A stretch of DNA of 36,487 bases, taken from NCBI GenBank assembly GCA_013298365.1, contig JAAFHL010000005.1, positions 1-36,487 of the forward strand. Direction: 5' to 3'. Both the position numbers and the translations under genes were made by a program. Below are positions 27,382 to 36,487 of the stretch, piece after piece (the stretch's first letter is position 1; each line of letters starts with the position of its first letter). Source of the DNA: Bacteroidota bacterium (GTDB lineage: Bacteria; Bacteroidota; Bacteroidia; J057). The notes under the pieces are model-generated. The model saw only the letters and a list, made by a program, of their open reading frames with translations. It searched no databases and was not told where the DNA came from.

Positions 27382-28689
27382 ATGAATCGAATATCATTAT
27401 TTGTTTGTTTTTTATTAGTTTCCTTTTATGGCTTTAGCCAAAACCTCACCTTATCGCCTTATTCGCGCTACGGAATCGGAGACGTATTCAGCTATAGCAA
27501 TGTGCGCTCTGCAGGTATGGGAGGGGTGGGGATTGCTACTTCTACTGTTTTTTCACCTAATCGTTATAATCCTGCATCTTATTCCGACTTTTTTCTTACG
27601 ACTACTCGTACAAAAAACACTTTGCGCCGCACGTCTTTAGATGTATCGGGTTTTGCAAATGTCAATGCACTTTCTACGGACAAAGGGAAAGGCACACAGT
27701 CCACAGCAGGTTTTAGGGATTTAACTTTTGTTTTTCCTTCTAATAAAAAATTGGCAATAGCGATGGGTTTTGCGCCATATAGTGCGGTAGGTTATACGGT
27801 GCAAGATACCTTTCGTACACAAATAAATGATACAACAAGAGTCTTATCTATCATACAATATCAAGGCAGAGGCGGCTTAAATCAGGCATTTATCGGCGGT
27901 GCTACCAGTTTTTTGGGGCATAGAATTCGTCTTGGGGCAAACGCTTATTATGCTTTTGGAAATGTGCAAAATGAATGGTCAAGTTATCTTTTCTATTCAG
28001 GAGCAGTACCTACAACGACCACAAGAACGTCCTTTATGAATGGTGTAGGAGCTTTGGTGGGTGTACAATATCAAGATACTTTGAGAAAAGATTCTGTAAA
28101 AGGCTCTATCTTGTTGCGTGTGGGCTTGATTACCGATTATAACGTAAGCATGAACGCATCTCGTGTTACACTTTATGGGGGAGCGATTAAAGACACTTTG
28201 GGTGCAGAAGTAAAAACGGCGATTAACGTGCCTACCAAATATGGAGTAGGTTTTGAATTAAGTAAGCCTTTGAAATGGTATATAGCAGGAGATGTATTGT
28301 ACCAAAATTGGAAAAACTTTACCTATTTTAATGATAAGATTGTATATGGCTCGGATTTGCAAGCAGGCTTAGGGGGCGAATATACGCCTAATATGCTCGG
28401 TGATAAGTATTTTCAACGCATAAGTTATCGTGGTGGGGCATATTTCCATAAAACTTATTTGAGTTATGGAGACAAATCCCTCACAGACCAGGGCATCTCA
28501 TTAGGTGTAGGAATTCCGATGTCCCGCTCAAAACAAGCCTATTCTGAATATATCGGACGTTTTAACCTAAGTGTAGAGTTGGGACAAAGAGGTTCTTTGG
28601 CTAGTCAGCCTTTGAGTGAATTGTATTCGAGATTTCGTTTTGGGGTAACGATTTCGGAAAGATGGTTTGTAAGGAGAGTTGTAGATTAA
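27382..28689 (+). CDS. Outer membrane beta-barrel protein
   Basis: Signal peptide MNRISLFVCFLLVSFYGFSQ; NLTLSPYSRYGIGDVFSYSNVRSAGMGGVGIA typical of bacteroidetal OMPs. Confidence 0.75.
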   Translation: MNRISLFVCFLLVSFYGFSQNLTLSPYSRYGIGDVFSYSNVRSAGMGGVGIATSTVFSPNRYNPASYSDFFLTTTRTKNTLRRTSLDVSGFANVNALSTDKGKGTQSTAGFRDLTFVFPSNKKLAIAMGFAPYSAVGYTVQDTFRTQINDTTRVLSIIQYQGRGGLNQAFIGGATSFLGHRIRLGANAYYAFGNVQNEWSSYLFYSGAVPTTTTRTSFMNGVGALVGVQYQDTLRKDSVKGSILLRVGLITDYNVSMNASRVTLYGGAIKDTLGAEVKTAINVPTKYGVGFELSKPLKWYIAGDVLYQNWKNFTYFNDKIVYGSDLQAGLGGEYTPNMLGDKYFQRISYRGGAYFHKTYLSYGDKSLTDQGISLGVGIPMSRSKQAYSEYIGRFNLSVELGQRGSLASQPLSELYSRFRFGVTISERWFVRRVVD

Positions 28690-28701
28690 TTTTAAATACA
28701 A

Positions 28702-29457
28702 ATGAAAAAAATATACTTTTTCTACTTAATATTTGTACTTGCACACATCTCCACTTCTGCCCAAGTCAGCATCAAAGACTCGGCGATAGGCTTGACCATG
28801 ATTGATGTAGGCTACAAAGGTTTTTTCCCTGGTGGAGATATGGCGGATAGATTTGGTTATACCTCGTCTGTTGGGATTCACGCAAGCCACAAGTTTGTCA
28901 ATAATTTCTACCTAAGCACAGGCTTTGACTTTCTTTTTGGTGGAAAGATAAAAGAAACAGGTATTTTGAATAGCATTACCGTCAATGGCTATCTTATTGA
29001 TAATGAGGGGAATTATACGCCGCCTCGTATGCAGGAATCGGGCTTTATGATACCATTTGCCGTAGGAAAAATCTTTGGGGGAACATTGGCAAATAACAAA
29101 AATTCAGGAATTTTTGTGGAGGCGGGAGCGCAATTTATTCAGCACAAAATCTGGTTTAATTTGCCTCGAAATCGTGTGCCTACACTCACAAAACAATATC
29201 AAAAAGGCTATGACCGCCTTACAAATGGCATTGGCGCAACGCAAAGCATTGGTTATCGTTTTTTTGCTAACAATGGCTACGCTAATTTCGTAATAGGATT
29301 GGATTTCAGTCAGAATTTTACCGAAAATAGACGTAGCATAAACCTTGATACAGGATTTAAAGACGATAAAAAACGCTTAGATTTGCTTTATGGCATACGG
29401 GCTTGCTGGACTTTACCTATTTATAAGGAAGCCGCAAGTAAAACCTATTACTATTGA
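28702..29457 (+). CDS. Putative outer membrane beta-barrel protein
   Basis: Signal peptide MKKIYFFYLIFVLAHISTSAQ; alternating amphipathic segments; C-terminal aromatic KTYYY. Confidence 0.6.
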   Translation: MKKIYFFYLIFVLAHISTSAQVSIKDSAIGLTMIDVGYKGFFPGGDMADRFGYTSSVGIHASHKFVNNFYLSTGFDFLFGGKIKETGILNSITVNGYLIDNEGNYTPPRMQESGFMIPFAVGKIFGGTLANNKNSGIFVEAGAQFIQHKIWFNLPRNRVPTLTKQYQKGYDRLTNGIGATQSIGYRFFANNGYANFVIGLDFSQNFTENRRSINLDTGFKDDKKRLDLLYGIRACWTLPIYKEAASKTYYY

Positions 29458-30773
29458 GGTAAATTAGGAATAACAAGGCTAAATGTTGCACCTTCGCCTT
29501 CTATCGAACTTACTTCGATGCTTCCTTTCATTTTGTGAATGGCTTCTTTTACAATGTATAAGCCTAAGCCAGAACCTGAAACTCTGGCATTTGCTCGATA
29601 AAACATCTGAAAAATATTGGGTAAATGTTGTGCAGGGATACCGATTCCGTTGTCTTTTATCATAATAGTTGCTTGTTTTTGGGTCAAATCTATATCAAAA
29701 TGGAGATAAGATGCTACATTACTTTTACGGTAGCGAATGGCATTTGAAATAATATTTCCCAAAATGATATTCAAACGAAAATCATCATTATAAATGGACG
29801 AATTGCCCACTACATTCACTTGCAAATCAATGTTTTCTGCCGATTGCGCATAGCACTGTGATTCAAAAACTTCTCTTATAATACGTGCTAAATCTAAGGG
29901 AACAGGTACAACTTCTAACCGAGAATTACGGGCGTAATGTAAAATATCTTTGATGAAATTATCTAATTTATGCATACTTTTGTCCTGCAAACTCAAGTAA
30001 AGGTCTATATTTTCTCTATCTGTTTTACACAATTCCACCAAACCCATCACAGAGGTAATAGGCGCACGTAAATCATGCGAAACGCTATATACAAATTTAT
30101 CCAATTCCTCATTTGTTTTGCTTAATTGCAAATTCGCTTTTTCGAGTTCTTCATATTTTTCTTGTAAAGCATTTTTGGCTTCCTCCATTTCTGTAAAATG
30201 CTTTTGAATGTGTTTACCATACAGCCAAACAATTGTAGCACAACTTGTAATTACCGTAAAATACATAATGGGGTCAATGACAGCTCGTTCTTTTTCGCCA
30301 ATTGTAGGAATCAAAAACAAAGAAAAATCGGTAAGATAGGCAATAATCGAAAAGAATATAGGCAGGGATAATTGAATAATCAGCCATTTATCACTGTAAA
30401 TTTTAAAGTTGTAAATAGCTAAAATTTCGGCTATGATAAATAGCATATAAGCATTGCTTGTTTTTCCGTACGCCCCTGCAAGCCAAAAGAATAGTAAAAT
30501 AGAAATAAACCAAGAACTCAATCCTGCTAAATCGTGCCAATATTTGTGGCTAAACCACAAGCCGATAAGATACAAAAAACTCGCAATAATGGGAATATAT
30601 ATATAAGGAGTAGGCACATAAAATGCCGCCATCAATGTGCCTATGATGCTATATAAAAAAGATGCAGCAGCCCCTTGATTTGCATTTCTAATTTGCTCTT
30701 TTTTAAACTCAGGATAATCCTCCTTTATCCCTATCATTAAAATTTTTTCTCGGCACAACGAAACTATATTCAT
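29451..30773 (-). CDS. Membrane sensor histidine kinase
   Basis: Multiple TM segments; H-box FVYSVSHDLRAPITSVMGLVEL; N box ILGNIISNAIRYR; G box IKDNGIGIPAQHL, GSGLGLYIVKEAI. Confidence 0.92.
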   Translation of the reverse strand: MNIVSLCREKILMIGIKEDYPEFKKEQIRNANQGAAASFLYSIIGTLMAAFYVPTPYIYIPIIASFLYLIGLWFSHKYWHDLAGLSSWFISILLFFWLAGAYGKTSNAYMLFIIAEILAIYNFKIYSDKWLIIQLSLPIFFSIIAYLTDFSLFLIPTIGEKERAVIDPIMYFTVITSCATIVWLYGKHIQKHFTEMEEAKNALQEKYEELEKANLQLSKTNEELDKFVYSVSHDLRAPITSVMGLVELCKTDRENIDLYLSLQDKSMHKLDNFIKDILHYARNSRLEVVPVPLDLARIIREVFESQCYAQSAENIDLQVNVVGNSSIYNDDFRLNIILGNIISNAIRYRKSNVASYLHFDIDLTQKQATIMIKDNGIGIPAQHLPNIFQMFYRANARVSGSGLGLYIVKEAIHKMKGSIEVSSIEGEGATFSLVIPNLPQ

Positions 30774-30799
30774 TATTAATAATCTATGTGATATGCAGA

Positions 30800-30829
30800 C
30801 AAAAGTACACGTTTTATTTTGTTTTCAAA
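30800..30829 (-). promoter_or_regulatory. Bacteroidota-type promoter upstream of the 29451-30773 kinase
   Basis: On -: TTTG, spacer of about 18 nt, TACTTTTG, upstream of the start at 30773. Confidence 0.5.
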
Positions 30830-30920
30830 TAAAATAAGAAAATATGATTTATGTTCACAAATCTATGACAAAAATCGTTCCTACTTATGATTGTAATTAT
30901 ATTCTTGAAGCATGCAAGCA

Positions 30921-32237
30921 CTATAAGGTACTTTTTTTTAGATACAAAGAAACGCTTGTCCCTTTACCTTCTTCGCTGTCTATTCTAATTTGCCCTTGAT
31001 TTTTTTCGATAAACTCTTTACATAACATCAAACCCAATCCTGTACCTTTTTCTTTTGCTGTACCTTTAGTTGAAACAACAGGTTCACTATCAAATAATTT
31101 TTCTAATTGTGTTTTTGTTATACCTATGCCTGAATCTGTTACATTTATTTTATACATTTGGGAACTTTCATCATACAACCCATTTATCAAGATTTTCCCT
31201 TGTTGATGCGAAAATTTAATCGCATTTGCTACTAAATTTCTCAATATCAACTCAAAATGGTCTGAGTTTATCCAAACGCTAATCGTTGTATCTACCTGAT
31301 TTTCTAAACTAATTTTCTTATTTTCAGCCGTTTCAGAGAGTACATCAAAGACCCTATTTACAACGCTTGATACGTGCATACTTTTTTGCAAAGGTTCTTC
31401 TTTTTTTTGCATAGAAATGCCCCAATGCAATAAATTTTCCAAGGTAGATAAAGCGTTTTTATTACTCAATCGAATACGTTTGACAATGCTAATGCGTGTA
31501 GCATCGTCTATATCCGCACTTTCCAACAATTCCATCAGCCCTTCTATGCTATTAAAAGGCTGCCGTAAATCGTGTCCGATGATAGAAAAAAGGCGGTTTT
31601 TGAGGGTGTCGGCTTCTGTAAGTGCAATGGTTTTGCTGATTAGTTCGTTATTTTTTTCCTGTATATCATCTTTATATTTGTAAATTTCTCGCCTCAACTC
31701 GTTGAGGGCATTACTTAACAAGGCAATAATTACGGCAAGATTAATGAAAAAAATAATGTCTTTGTGTTTTGGAAGAGGATAGTCCACAATGTCGTAATAA
31801 TTGATGATTTGAATCGCTGCAAAGCACACAAGCCCTGCAATAGTGGGTATGATAGTAGAGACTTTTTCATGAAAATCGGCATACGCAATCACCATTGAAA
31901 TAATAATAATATACTCTACCAGTAGTTCTCCTTTGGAAATAACCGATAAGATTGATAAATAGGTGAGTGTAACATAGTAAATAATATAACGAAGCGCATC
32001 GAATTTTCCTACATGGATTAAATAGAGTATAAAAAATAAACAACCTATATAGCAAGCATAAGTATAAACATACAACTTCAAGTCCAATATTAGCCAAATG
32101 ACAATCATTGTGCTGACGAGGGCATGAAGTATAGACAAATTGACAACCCTTATTTTGGCTTTTTCGTCAATGCCTGTGGCATGATGCGTGCCTATATTAA
32201 TGATGCTATTAACTATTTTTTGAAAAAACAATATCAT
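30921..32237 (-). CDS. Membrane sensor histidine kinase
   Basis: TM-rich N-terminus; H-box LFSIIGHDLRQPFNSIEGLMELL; LILRNLVANAIKFSHQ; VTDSGIGITKTQLEKLF; GTGLGLMLCKEFIEKN. Confidence 0.92.
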   Translation of the reverse strand: MILFFQKIVNSIINIGTHHATGIDEKAKIRVVNLSILHALVSTMIVIWLILDLKLYVYTYACYIGCLFFILYLIHVGKFDALRYIIYYVTLTYLSILSVISKGELLVEYIIIISMVIAYADFHEKVSTIIPTIAGLVCFAAIQIINYYDIVDYPLPKHKDIIFFINLAVIIALLSNALNELRREIYKYKDDIQEKNNELISKTIALTEADTLKNRLFSIIGHDLRQPFNSIEGLMELLESADIDDATRISIVKRIRLSNKNALSTLENLLHWGISMQKKEEPLQKSMHVSSVVNRVFDVLSETAENKKISLENQVDTTISVWINSDHFELILRNLVANAIKFSHQQGKILINGLYDESSQMYKINVTDSGIGITKTQLEKLFDSEPVVSTKGTAKEKGTGLGLMLCKEFIEKNQGQIRIDSEEGKGTSVSLYLKKSTL

Positions 32238-32250
32238 TTTTAAATTGTAT

Positions 32251-33543
32251 TTAATTTTGACTATTAGGGATTGTAATGGCAAAAATAGTTCCTTTCCCTT
32301 CTTCCGATTGCACTTCTATTTGTCCTTTCATTTTGTTTAACGCCTCTTTTACAATGTATAAACCCAATCCTGACCCCGAAACTCTGGCATTTGCCCTATA
32401 AAACATTTGAAAGATATTGGTTAAATGCTCCGCAGGAATCCCTATCCCATTATCAGCAATCGTCATTTTTGTTACATCTGGCTGTAAATCTACTTCAAAA
32501 TGCAAAAAAGAAGGATTTGCTTTAGGGTTTCTATATCGAATGGCATTGGAAATAATGTTGGCAAAGATAATGTTTAAGCGAAACGCATCTCCATAAAGTG
32601 GGCTTGTACCCTGCACTTTTATCTCAAATTGCATGTCTTCGGCAGCAGATGCATACGCCTGATTTTCAAAGTTTTCTTTTATGATTGCAGGTAAATCTAA
32701 GACAACATGTAGCACTTCTAAACGGGAATTGCGGGCATAATTCAGAATGTCTTTGATGAAATTATCTAACTTATTCATGCTTTTGCGTTGCAAACCCAAA
32801 TACAAGTCTATATTTTCTCTGTCTGTGCCACATAAATCTACCAAACCCATCACAGAAGTAATGGGCGCACGCAAATCATGCGACACACTATATACAAATC
32901 TGTCAAGTTCTTCATTTGTTTTGTGTAACTCTGTATTCGCTTTCTCCAATTCGCCATTTTTCCTTTCTATATAGTCTTTAAATTTGTAAATCTCTGTCCG
33001 CAATTTCATTATCGTACCCAATATTAATGAAACTGACATCGAAAGGTAAACATAGTATAAAATCTCTTTATTTTGAGGTAAAGGATAATGTACAATCCCA
33101 TAATGATTGATGAGTTGTGCAATCGTAAAGAAAATCAATCCAATAATAAGTGGTTTAATCTGTGCCTTTTCCACTTGAAAATCGGCATAAGTGATGATAA
33201 TAGACGCAATTATAAAATATTCTATCAATAATTGCCCTTGAGATAAGATAGAAAGGATAAACAAGTAAACCAATGAAACATAGTAAAGATTGAATCTTAC
33301 CCAAGTAAACTTATTTTGGTATATTAAAAAGACGCAGAAAAATAATAGACTAATATAAATGGAATAGATTATTACATATAATGAAGACTCTAGCACAAAT
33401 AACATTAAAATAAATGTACCCACAATTCCTTGGAAAAGAGACTGTAATACCATTTTTACCTTGGCTTTCTCCTCCATTGTGGAAATATCTTTTATGGCTT
33501 TTTCAAATAACTGTTCTATCCTATGTTGAAGATATGATAACAT
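32251..33543 (-). CDS. Membrane sensor histidine kinase, paralogue of the 29451-30773 kinase
   Basis: H-box FVYSVSHDLRAPITSVMGLVDLC; IFANIISNAIRYR; IADNGIGIPAEHL; GSGLGLYIVKEALNKMKGQIEVQSEEGKGT. Confidence 0.92.
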   Translation of the reverse strand: MLSYLQHRIEQLFEKAIKDISTMEEKAKVKMVLQSLFQGIVGTFILMLFVLESSLYVIIYSIYISLLFFCVFLIYQNKFTWVRFNLYYVSLVYLFILSILSQGQLLIEYFIIASIIITYADFQVEKAQIKPLIIGLIFFTIAQLINHYGIVHYPLPQNKEILYYVYLSMSVSLILGTIMKLRTEIYKFKDYIERKNGELEKANTELHKTNEELDRFVYSVSHDLRAPITSVMGLVDLCGTDRENIDLYLGLQRKSMNKLDNFIKDILNYARNSRLEVLHVVLDLPAIIKENFENQAYASAAEDMQFEIKVQGTSPLYGDAFRLNIIFANIISNAIRYRNPKANPSFLHFEVDLQPDVTKMTIADNGIGIPAEHLTNIFQMFYRANARVSGSGLGLYIVKEALNKMKGQIEVQSEEGKGTIFAITIPNSQN

Positions 33544-33799
33544 TAGTTTGATACGGTTTTCCAAGATGAACATCTTGATGGTTAGTTATATAAAGAAAAA
33601 GAACAGTTTCTTTTCCTTCTTCCGATAGCACTTCTATTTGCCCCTTCATTTTGTTTAACGCTTCTTCTACGATAAATGTAGAAGCAACAACTCGCCCCCA
33701 ATTTACATTACAAATTTGGTGTTTTTTTATAGGTAAAAATGTAGGCTTAACGCCGATATTTAATATTTTTTGCCCAAATAGATGAAAGTGATTTTGCAT
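33521..33799 (-). pseudogene. Internally deleted histidine kinase relic (N-terminal leader fused in frame to the C-terminal tail)
   Basis: QKILNIGVKPTFLPIKKHQICNVNWGRVVAS aligns with the kinase N-terminus EKILMIGIKEDYPEFKKEQIRNANQGAAAS; then VEEALNKMKGQIEVLSEEGKE aligns with the tail VKEALNKMKGQIEVQSEEGKG. Sensor, H-box and most of the ATPase are missing. Confidence 0.72.
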
Positions 33800-34051
33800 G
33801 ATTAGTTGCCCCAACGTGAGTTGTTTTTTTACGATGTTTTTCTTGCAACAAATATAGACAAATAATGTGCTAAATAAATTGGTTTGTAAGGTTTTGCCCA
33901 ATATTGAACGAAAATACATCTGCCATTTTGTCCCAAAAAATCTGCCACTTCTGCAAAAAAGTTGTTTTGCATGTATTTTGTAAGTTAGACATGAAATTTA
34001 GTTGTACAAATCAATACATCTTTTTTGACAAGTCAAAATATAAATACATTT

Positions 34052-35878
34052 ATGAACGCAGAACCATTACAAAAAGAGCAAGGCTCGATTTTCGTAAACA
34101 CCGAAAATATTTTTCCCATCATCAAACGCTCTCTTTATTCAGACCACGAAATTTTTTTGAGAGAATTGATTTCTAACGGTTTAGATGCTACGCAAAAAAT
34201 AAAATATCTTGCAGGCTCTGGCGAATATCAAGGCGAATTAGGCGAACTTAATATCACCGTTAAAATTGATAAAGAGGCAAAAACTTTGACCATTTCGGAC
34301 AAAGGAATTGGTATGACGGGCGACGAGGTGCGCAAATATATCAATCAAGTGGCTTTTTCGGGGGCAGAAGAATTTGTGAAAAAATTCAAAGATGCAGGCG
34401 AAAACCAAGACATTATCGGACGTTTTGGCTTAGGTTTTTACTCGGCTTTTATGGTTTCTTCCAAAGTAGAGATCATCACAAAATCTTATCAAGATGCCGA
34501 AGCCATTCGTTGGGAGTGTGATGGTAGCACAAGTTATACCCTCGAAGCTGCCGAAAAAGCAGAAAGAGGTACGGACATTATCCTTCACATTGATGCAGAT
34601 TCAGAAGAGTTTTTGGAAGATTATCGTGTACGTGGTATTTTGACCAAATACTTCAAATTTATTCCTACCCCCATTCTTTTTGAAGAAGAAACCATCAATC
34701 CTGTTGCGCCACTTTGGAAAAAATCGCCTACCGAAATTCAAGACCAAGAATACATTGATTTTTTCCACGAAATTCACCCAGGCGCAGAAGACCCGCTTTT
34801 CTGGATTCATCTCAACATAGATTATCCTTTCAACTTGACAGGGATTTTGTATTTCCCGCAAATCAAGAAAGAAATAGAGCCAAATCGTAGCAAAATCCAG
34901 CTTTATTGTCGCCAAGTATTTATCACAGATGAGGTAAAAGACATCGTGCCTGACTATCTCATGTTATTGCAAGGTGTAATTGATTCCCCAGATATTCCAT
35001 TAAACGTGTCTCGTAGCTATTTGCAAAGTGATGCAAATGTGAAAAAAATCAGTAGTTATATCAGCCGTAAGGTTGCCGATAAATTGCAAGAAATTTTCCG
35101 TGATGACCGCCCTAATTTTGAGGCAAAATGGAAAGATATTTCTTTGTTTGTAAAATATGGCATGATTGCAGATGAGAAGTTTTATGAGCGTGCAGAGAAG
35201 TTTTTTGTAGTAGAAAATACAGAACATAAATTCTTCACGATGGAAGAGTACAAGGATTTTGTGGCACACGCACAAACTGATAAAGATGGCAAACTCGTTC
35301 ACTTGTATTCTAATAATCCAGATCAACAAGATTTGTTTGTAAAAACGGCAAGGGCAAAAGGCTATGACGTTTTAATTATGGACGGATTTTTGGACAGTCA
35401 TTTGATTGGCAATTTGGAAAGAAAAGTATCAAACAGCCGTTGGGCGAGAATTGACTCTGACACAGTAGATAAATTAATTCCAAAAGCTGATACAGAAGAA
35501 GAAACAAGTACACTTTCGGAAGAAGAAACAACGGGTTTGAAGACGATTTTTGGTACAACTACCACAAATCCAAATGTGGAGTTTCATACACAAGCCCTTG
35601 GCGAGGAGCAAATGCCTGTAACCATCATTCGTCCAGAATTTATGCGCCGTATGCAAGAAATGCAGCAAACAGGTGGCGGCATGTATATGGGCTTTTCTAT
35701 GCCTGAGACCTTAAAAGTGATGATTAATACAACGCACCCACTTGTGAAGGATTTGGCGGTTTCTAAAGATGAAAAAATGGCTCGTCATCTTTACGATTTG
35801 GCTTTGCTTGCACAAGATATGTTGAAAGGCAAAGATTTGTCAGAATTTATTCAAAGAACGGTTACTTTGGTGAAATAA
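34052..35878 (+). CDS. htpG: Molecular chaperone HtpG (Hsp90)
   Basis: GSIFVNTENIFPIIKRSLYSDHEIFLRELISNGLDATQKIKYLA; LTISDKGIGMTGDEVRKYINQVAFSG; IGRFGLGFYSAFMVS. Confidence 0.96.
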   Translation: MNAEPLQKEQGSIFVNTENIFPIIKRSLYSDHEIFLRELISNGLDATQKIKYLAGSGEYQGELGELNITVKIDKEAKTLTISDKGIGMTGDEVRKYINQVAFSGAEEFVKKFKDAGENQDIIGRFGLGFYSAFMVSSKVEIITKSYQDAEAIRWECDGSTSYTLEAAEKAERGTDIILHIDADSEEFLEDYRVRGILTKYFKFIPTPILFEEETINPVAPLWKKSPTEIQDQEYIDFFHEIHPGAEDPLFWIHLNIDYPFNLTGILYFPQIKKEIEPNRSKIQLYCRQVFITDEVKDIVPDYLMLLQGVIDSPDIPLNVSRSYLQSDANVKKISSYISRKVADKLQEIFRDDRPNFEAKWKDISLFVKYGMIADEKFYERAEKFFVVENTEHKFFTMEEYKDFVAHAQTDKDGKLVHLYSNNPDQQDLFVKTARAKGYDVLIMDGFLDSHLIGNLERKVSNSRWARIDSDTVDKLIPKADTEEETSTLSEEETTGLKTIFGTTTTNPNVEFHTQALGEEQMPVTIIRPEFMRRMQEMQQTGGGMYMGFSMPETLKVMINTTHPLVKDLAVSKDEKMARHLYDLALLAQDMLKGKDLSEFIQRTVTLVK

Positions 35879-35912
35879 TGTTGTTTAAGTCCTAAATAAA
35901 TGAAATGTAAAT

Positions 35913-35953
35913 AAAAATGTTTCGAGTGGTCATTGACTACTCGAAACATTTTT
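35913..35953. terminator. Bidirectional intrinsic terminator between htpG and the convergent gene
   Basis: AAAAATGTTTCGAGT (35913-35927) / ACTCGAAACATTTTT (35939-35953), perfect 15-bp arms with flanking A/T tracts. Confidence 0.8.
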
Positions 35954-35984
35954 TATTTTTCTATATTTTAGGCACAAAATAAGC

Positions 35985-36413
35985 TTAAAAATCCCCAAAT
36001 AAAGGTTTTTCCTCCGTTTTTTCTACGATATTTTCCTCCTTTTCAGGCACTTCTGCTACGATATTTGCAGGTTCTTCAGGCGGCAGCAAACCCATTTGTC
36101 TTTTCATTTCCAATAAAAGTTGTTGGGCTGCCATTTTTTGCAATTCCGCCTCAGAATGAACCTGTTCTTGTTTGTTTTGCTGCTCTTTGACAGCATCTGC
36201 GGCAAGTTCTGTTTTTGCGTCCATAAAAGCCGTTTGCTGATTAAGTTTTTCAATCCAATCATCAGAATCATCTTCTACTTTCAAGCCTTGGATAGCTTTG
36301 AGTAGCGGCTCTTGTTTTTTTAGCTCCTGCACTTTTTCGATAAACTGCTTTCGCTCACGCAAGTCTTTTTTGTATTGCTCTTTGAGCATATTACGATATT
36401 CTTCGCTTGTCAT
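35985..36413 (-). CDS. Charged, helical hypothetical protein
   Basis: MTSEEYRNMLKEQYKKDLRERKQFIEKVQELKKQEPLLKAIQGLKVEDDSDDWIEKLNQQ...; stop flanked by the shared terminator. Confidence 0.55.
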   Translation of the reverse strand: MTSEEYRNMLKEQYKKDLRERKQFIEKVQELKKQEPLLKAIQGLKVEDDSDDWIEKLNQQTAFMDAKTELAADAVKEQQNKQEQVHSEAELQKMAAQQLLLEMKRQMGLLPPEEPANIVAEVPEKEENIVEKTEEKPLFGDF

Positions 36414-36440
36414 AGTATAAAAATAACGGTTTAAGTTCAC

Positions 36441-36476
36441 GCAGATTTTCGCAGACAATGAACGCAGATTTTCGCA
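36441..36476. repeat. Two direct copies of the 13-mer GCAGATTTTCGCA
   Basis: Exact copies at 36441-36453 and 36464-36476, identical to 10902-10914 and the reverse complement of 10931-10943. Confidence 0.85.
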
Positions 36477-36487
36477 TATTTGCGAGA

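Noticed and set aside
34601-35668. Minus-strand ORFs inside htpG
   Set aside because: Antisense shadows of HtpG; no family resemblance.

Overview
This 36.5 kb window looks like the chromosome of a gliding, T9SS-positive Bacteroidota (Cytophagales-like). Evidence: a CHU_C/gliding-type C-terminal domain, a T9SS type A sorting domain, TAnnTTTG promoter motifs and AT-rich DNA. Housekeeping genes recognised from the protein sequences are glutamate dehydrogenase, tRNA-Ser(GCT), pyrF, clpB, a SurA-type PPIase, a MoxR ATPase and htpG. The main accessory region runs from about 13.8 to 21.9 kb, between clpB and a thioredoxin-family gene. It holds a two-gene Gabija-like antiphage module (OLD-family ATPase/TOPRIM nuclease plus UvrD-like helicase, overlapping by 16 nt), a toxin-antitoxin locus with a frameshifted PIN toxin, a second TA locus whose VapC has a large internal deletion, a possible third PIN relic, a stand-alone RQC/HRDC/HTH-like protein resembling a helicase-less RecQ tail, and a symmetric BIME/REP-like palindromic element. 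Other notable items are a tandem array of three sensor histidine kinases followed by an in-frame internally deleted mini-kinase relic, a MerR regulator with intact CarH-type cobalamin-binding motifs, an Rpn/PD-(D/E)XK protein with a six-unit 21-bp heptad repeat, and a Uma2-family gene broken by one in-frame TGA. All calls come from reading the sequence and translations; no database search was run. I did not find an unambiguously new system. The best leads are the BIME-like element, the mini-kinase, the long Gabija variant in a cluster of broken TA loci, and the RecQ-tail protein.
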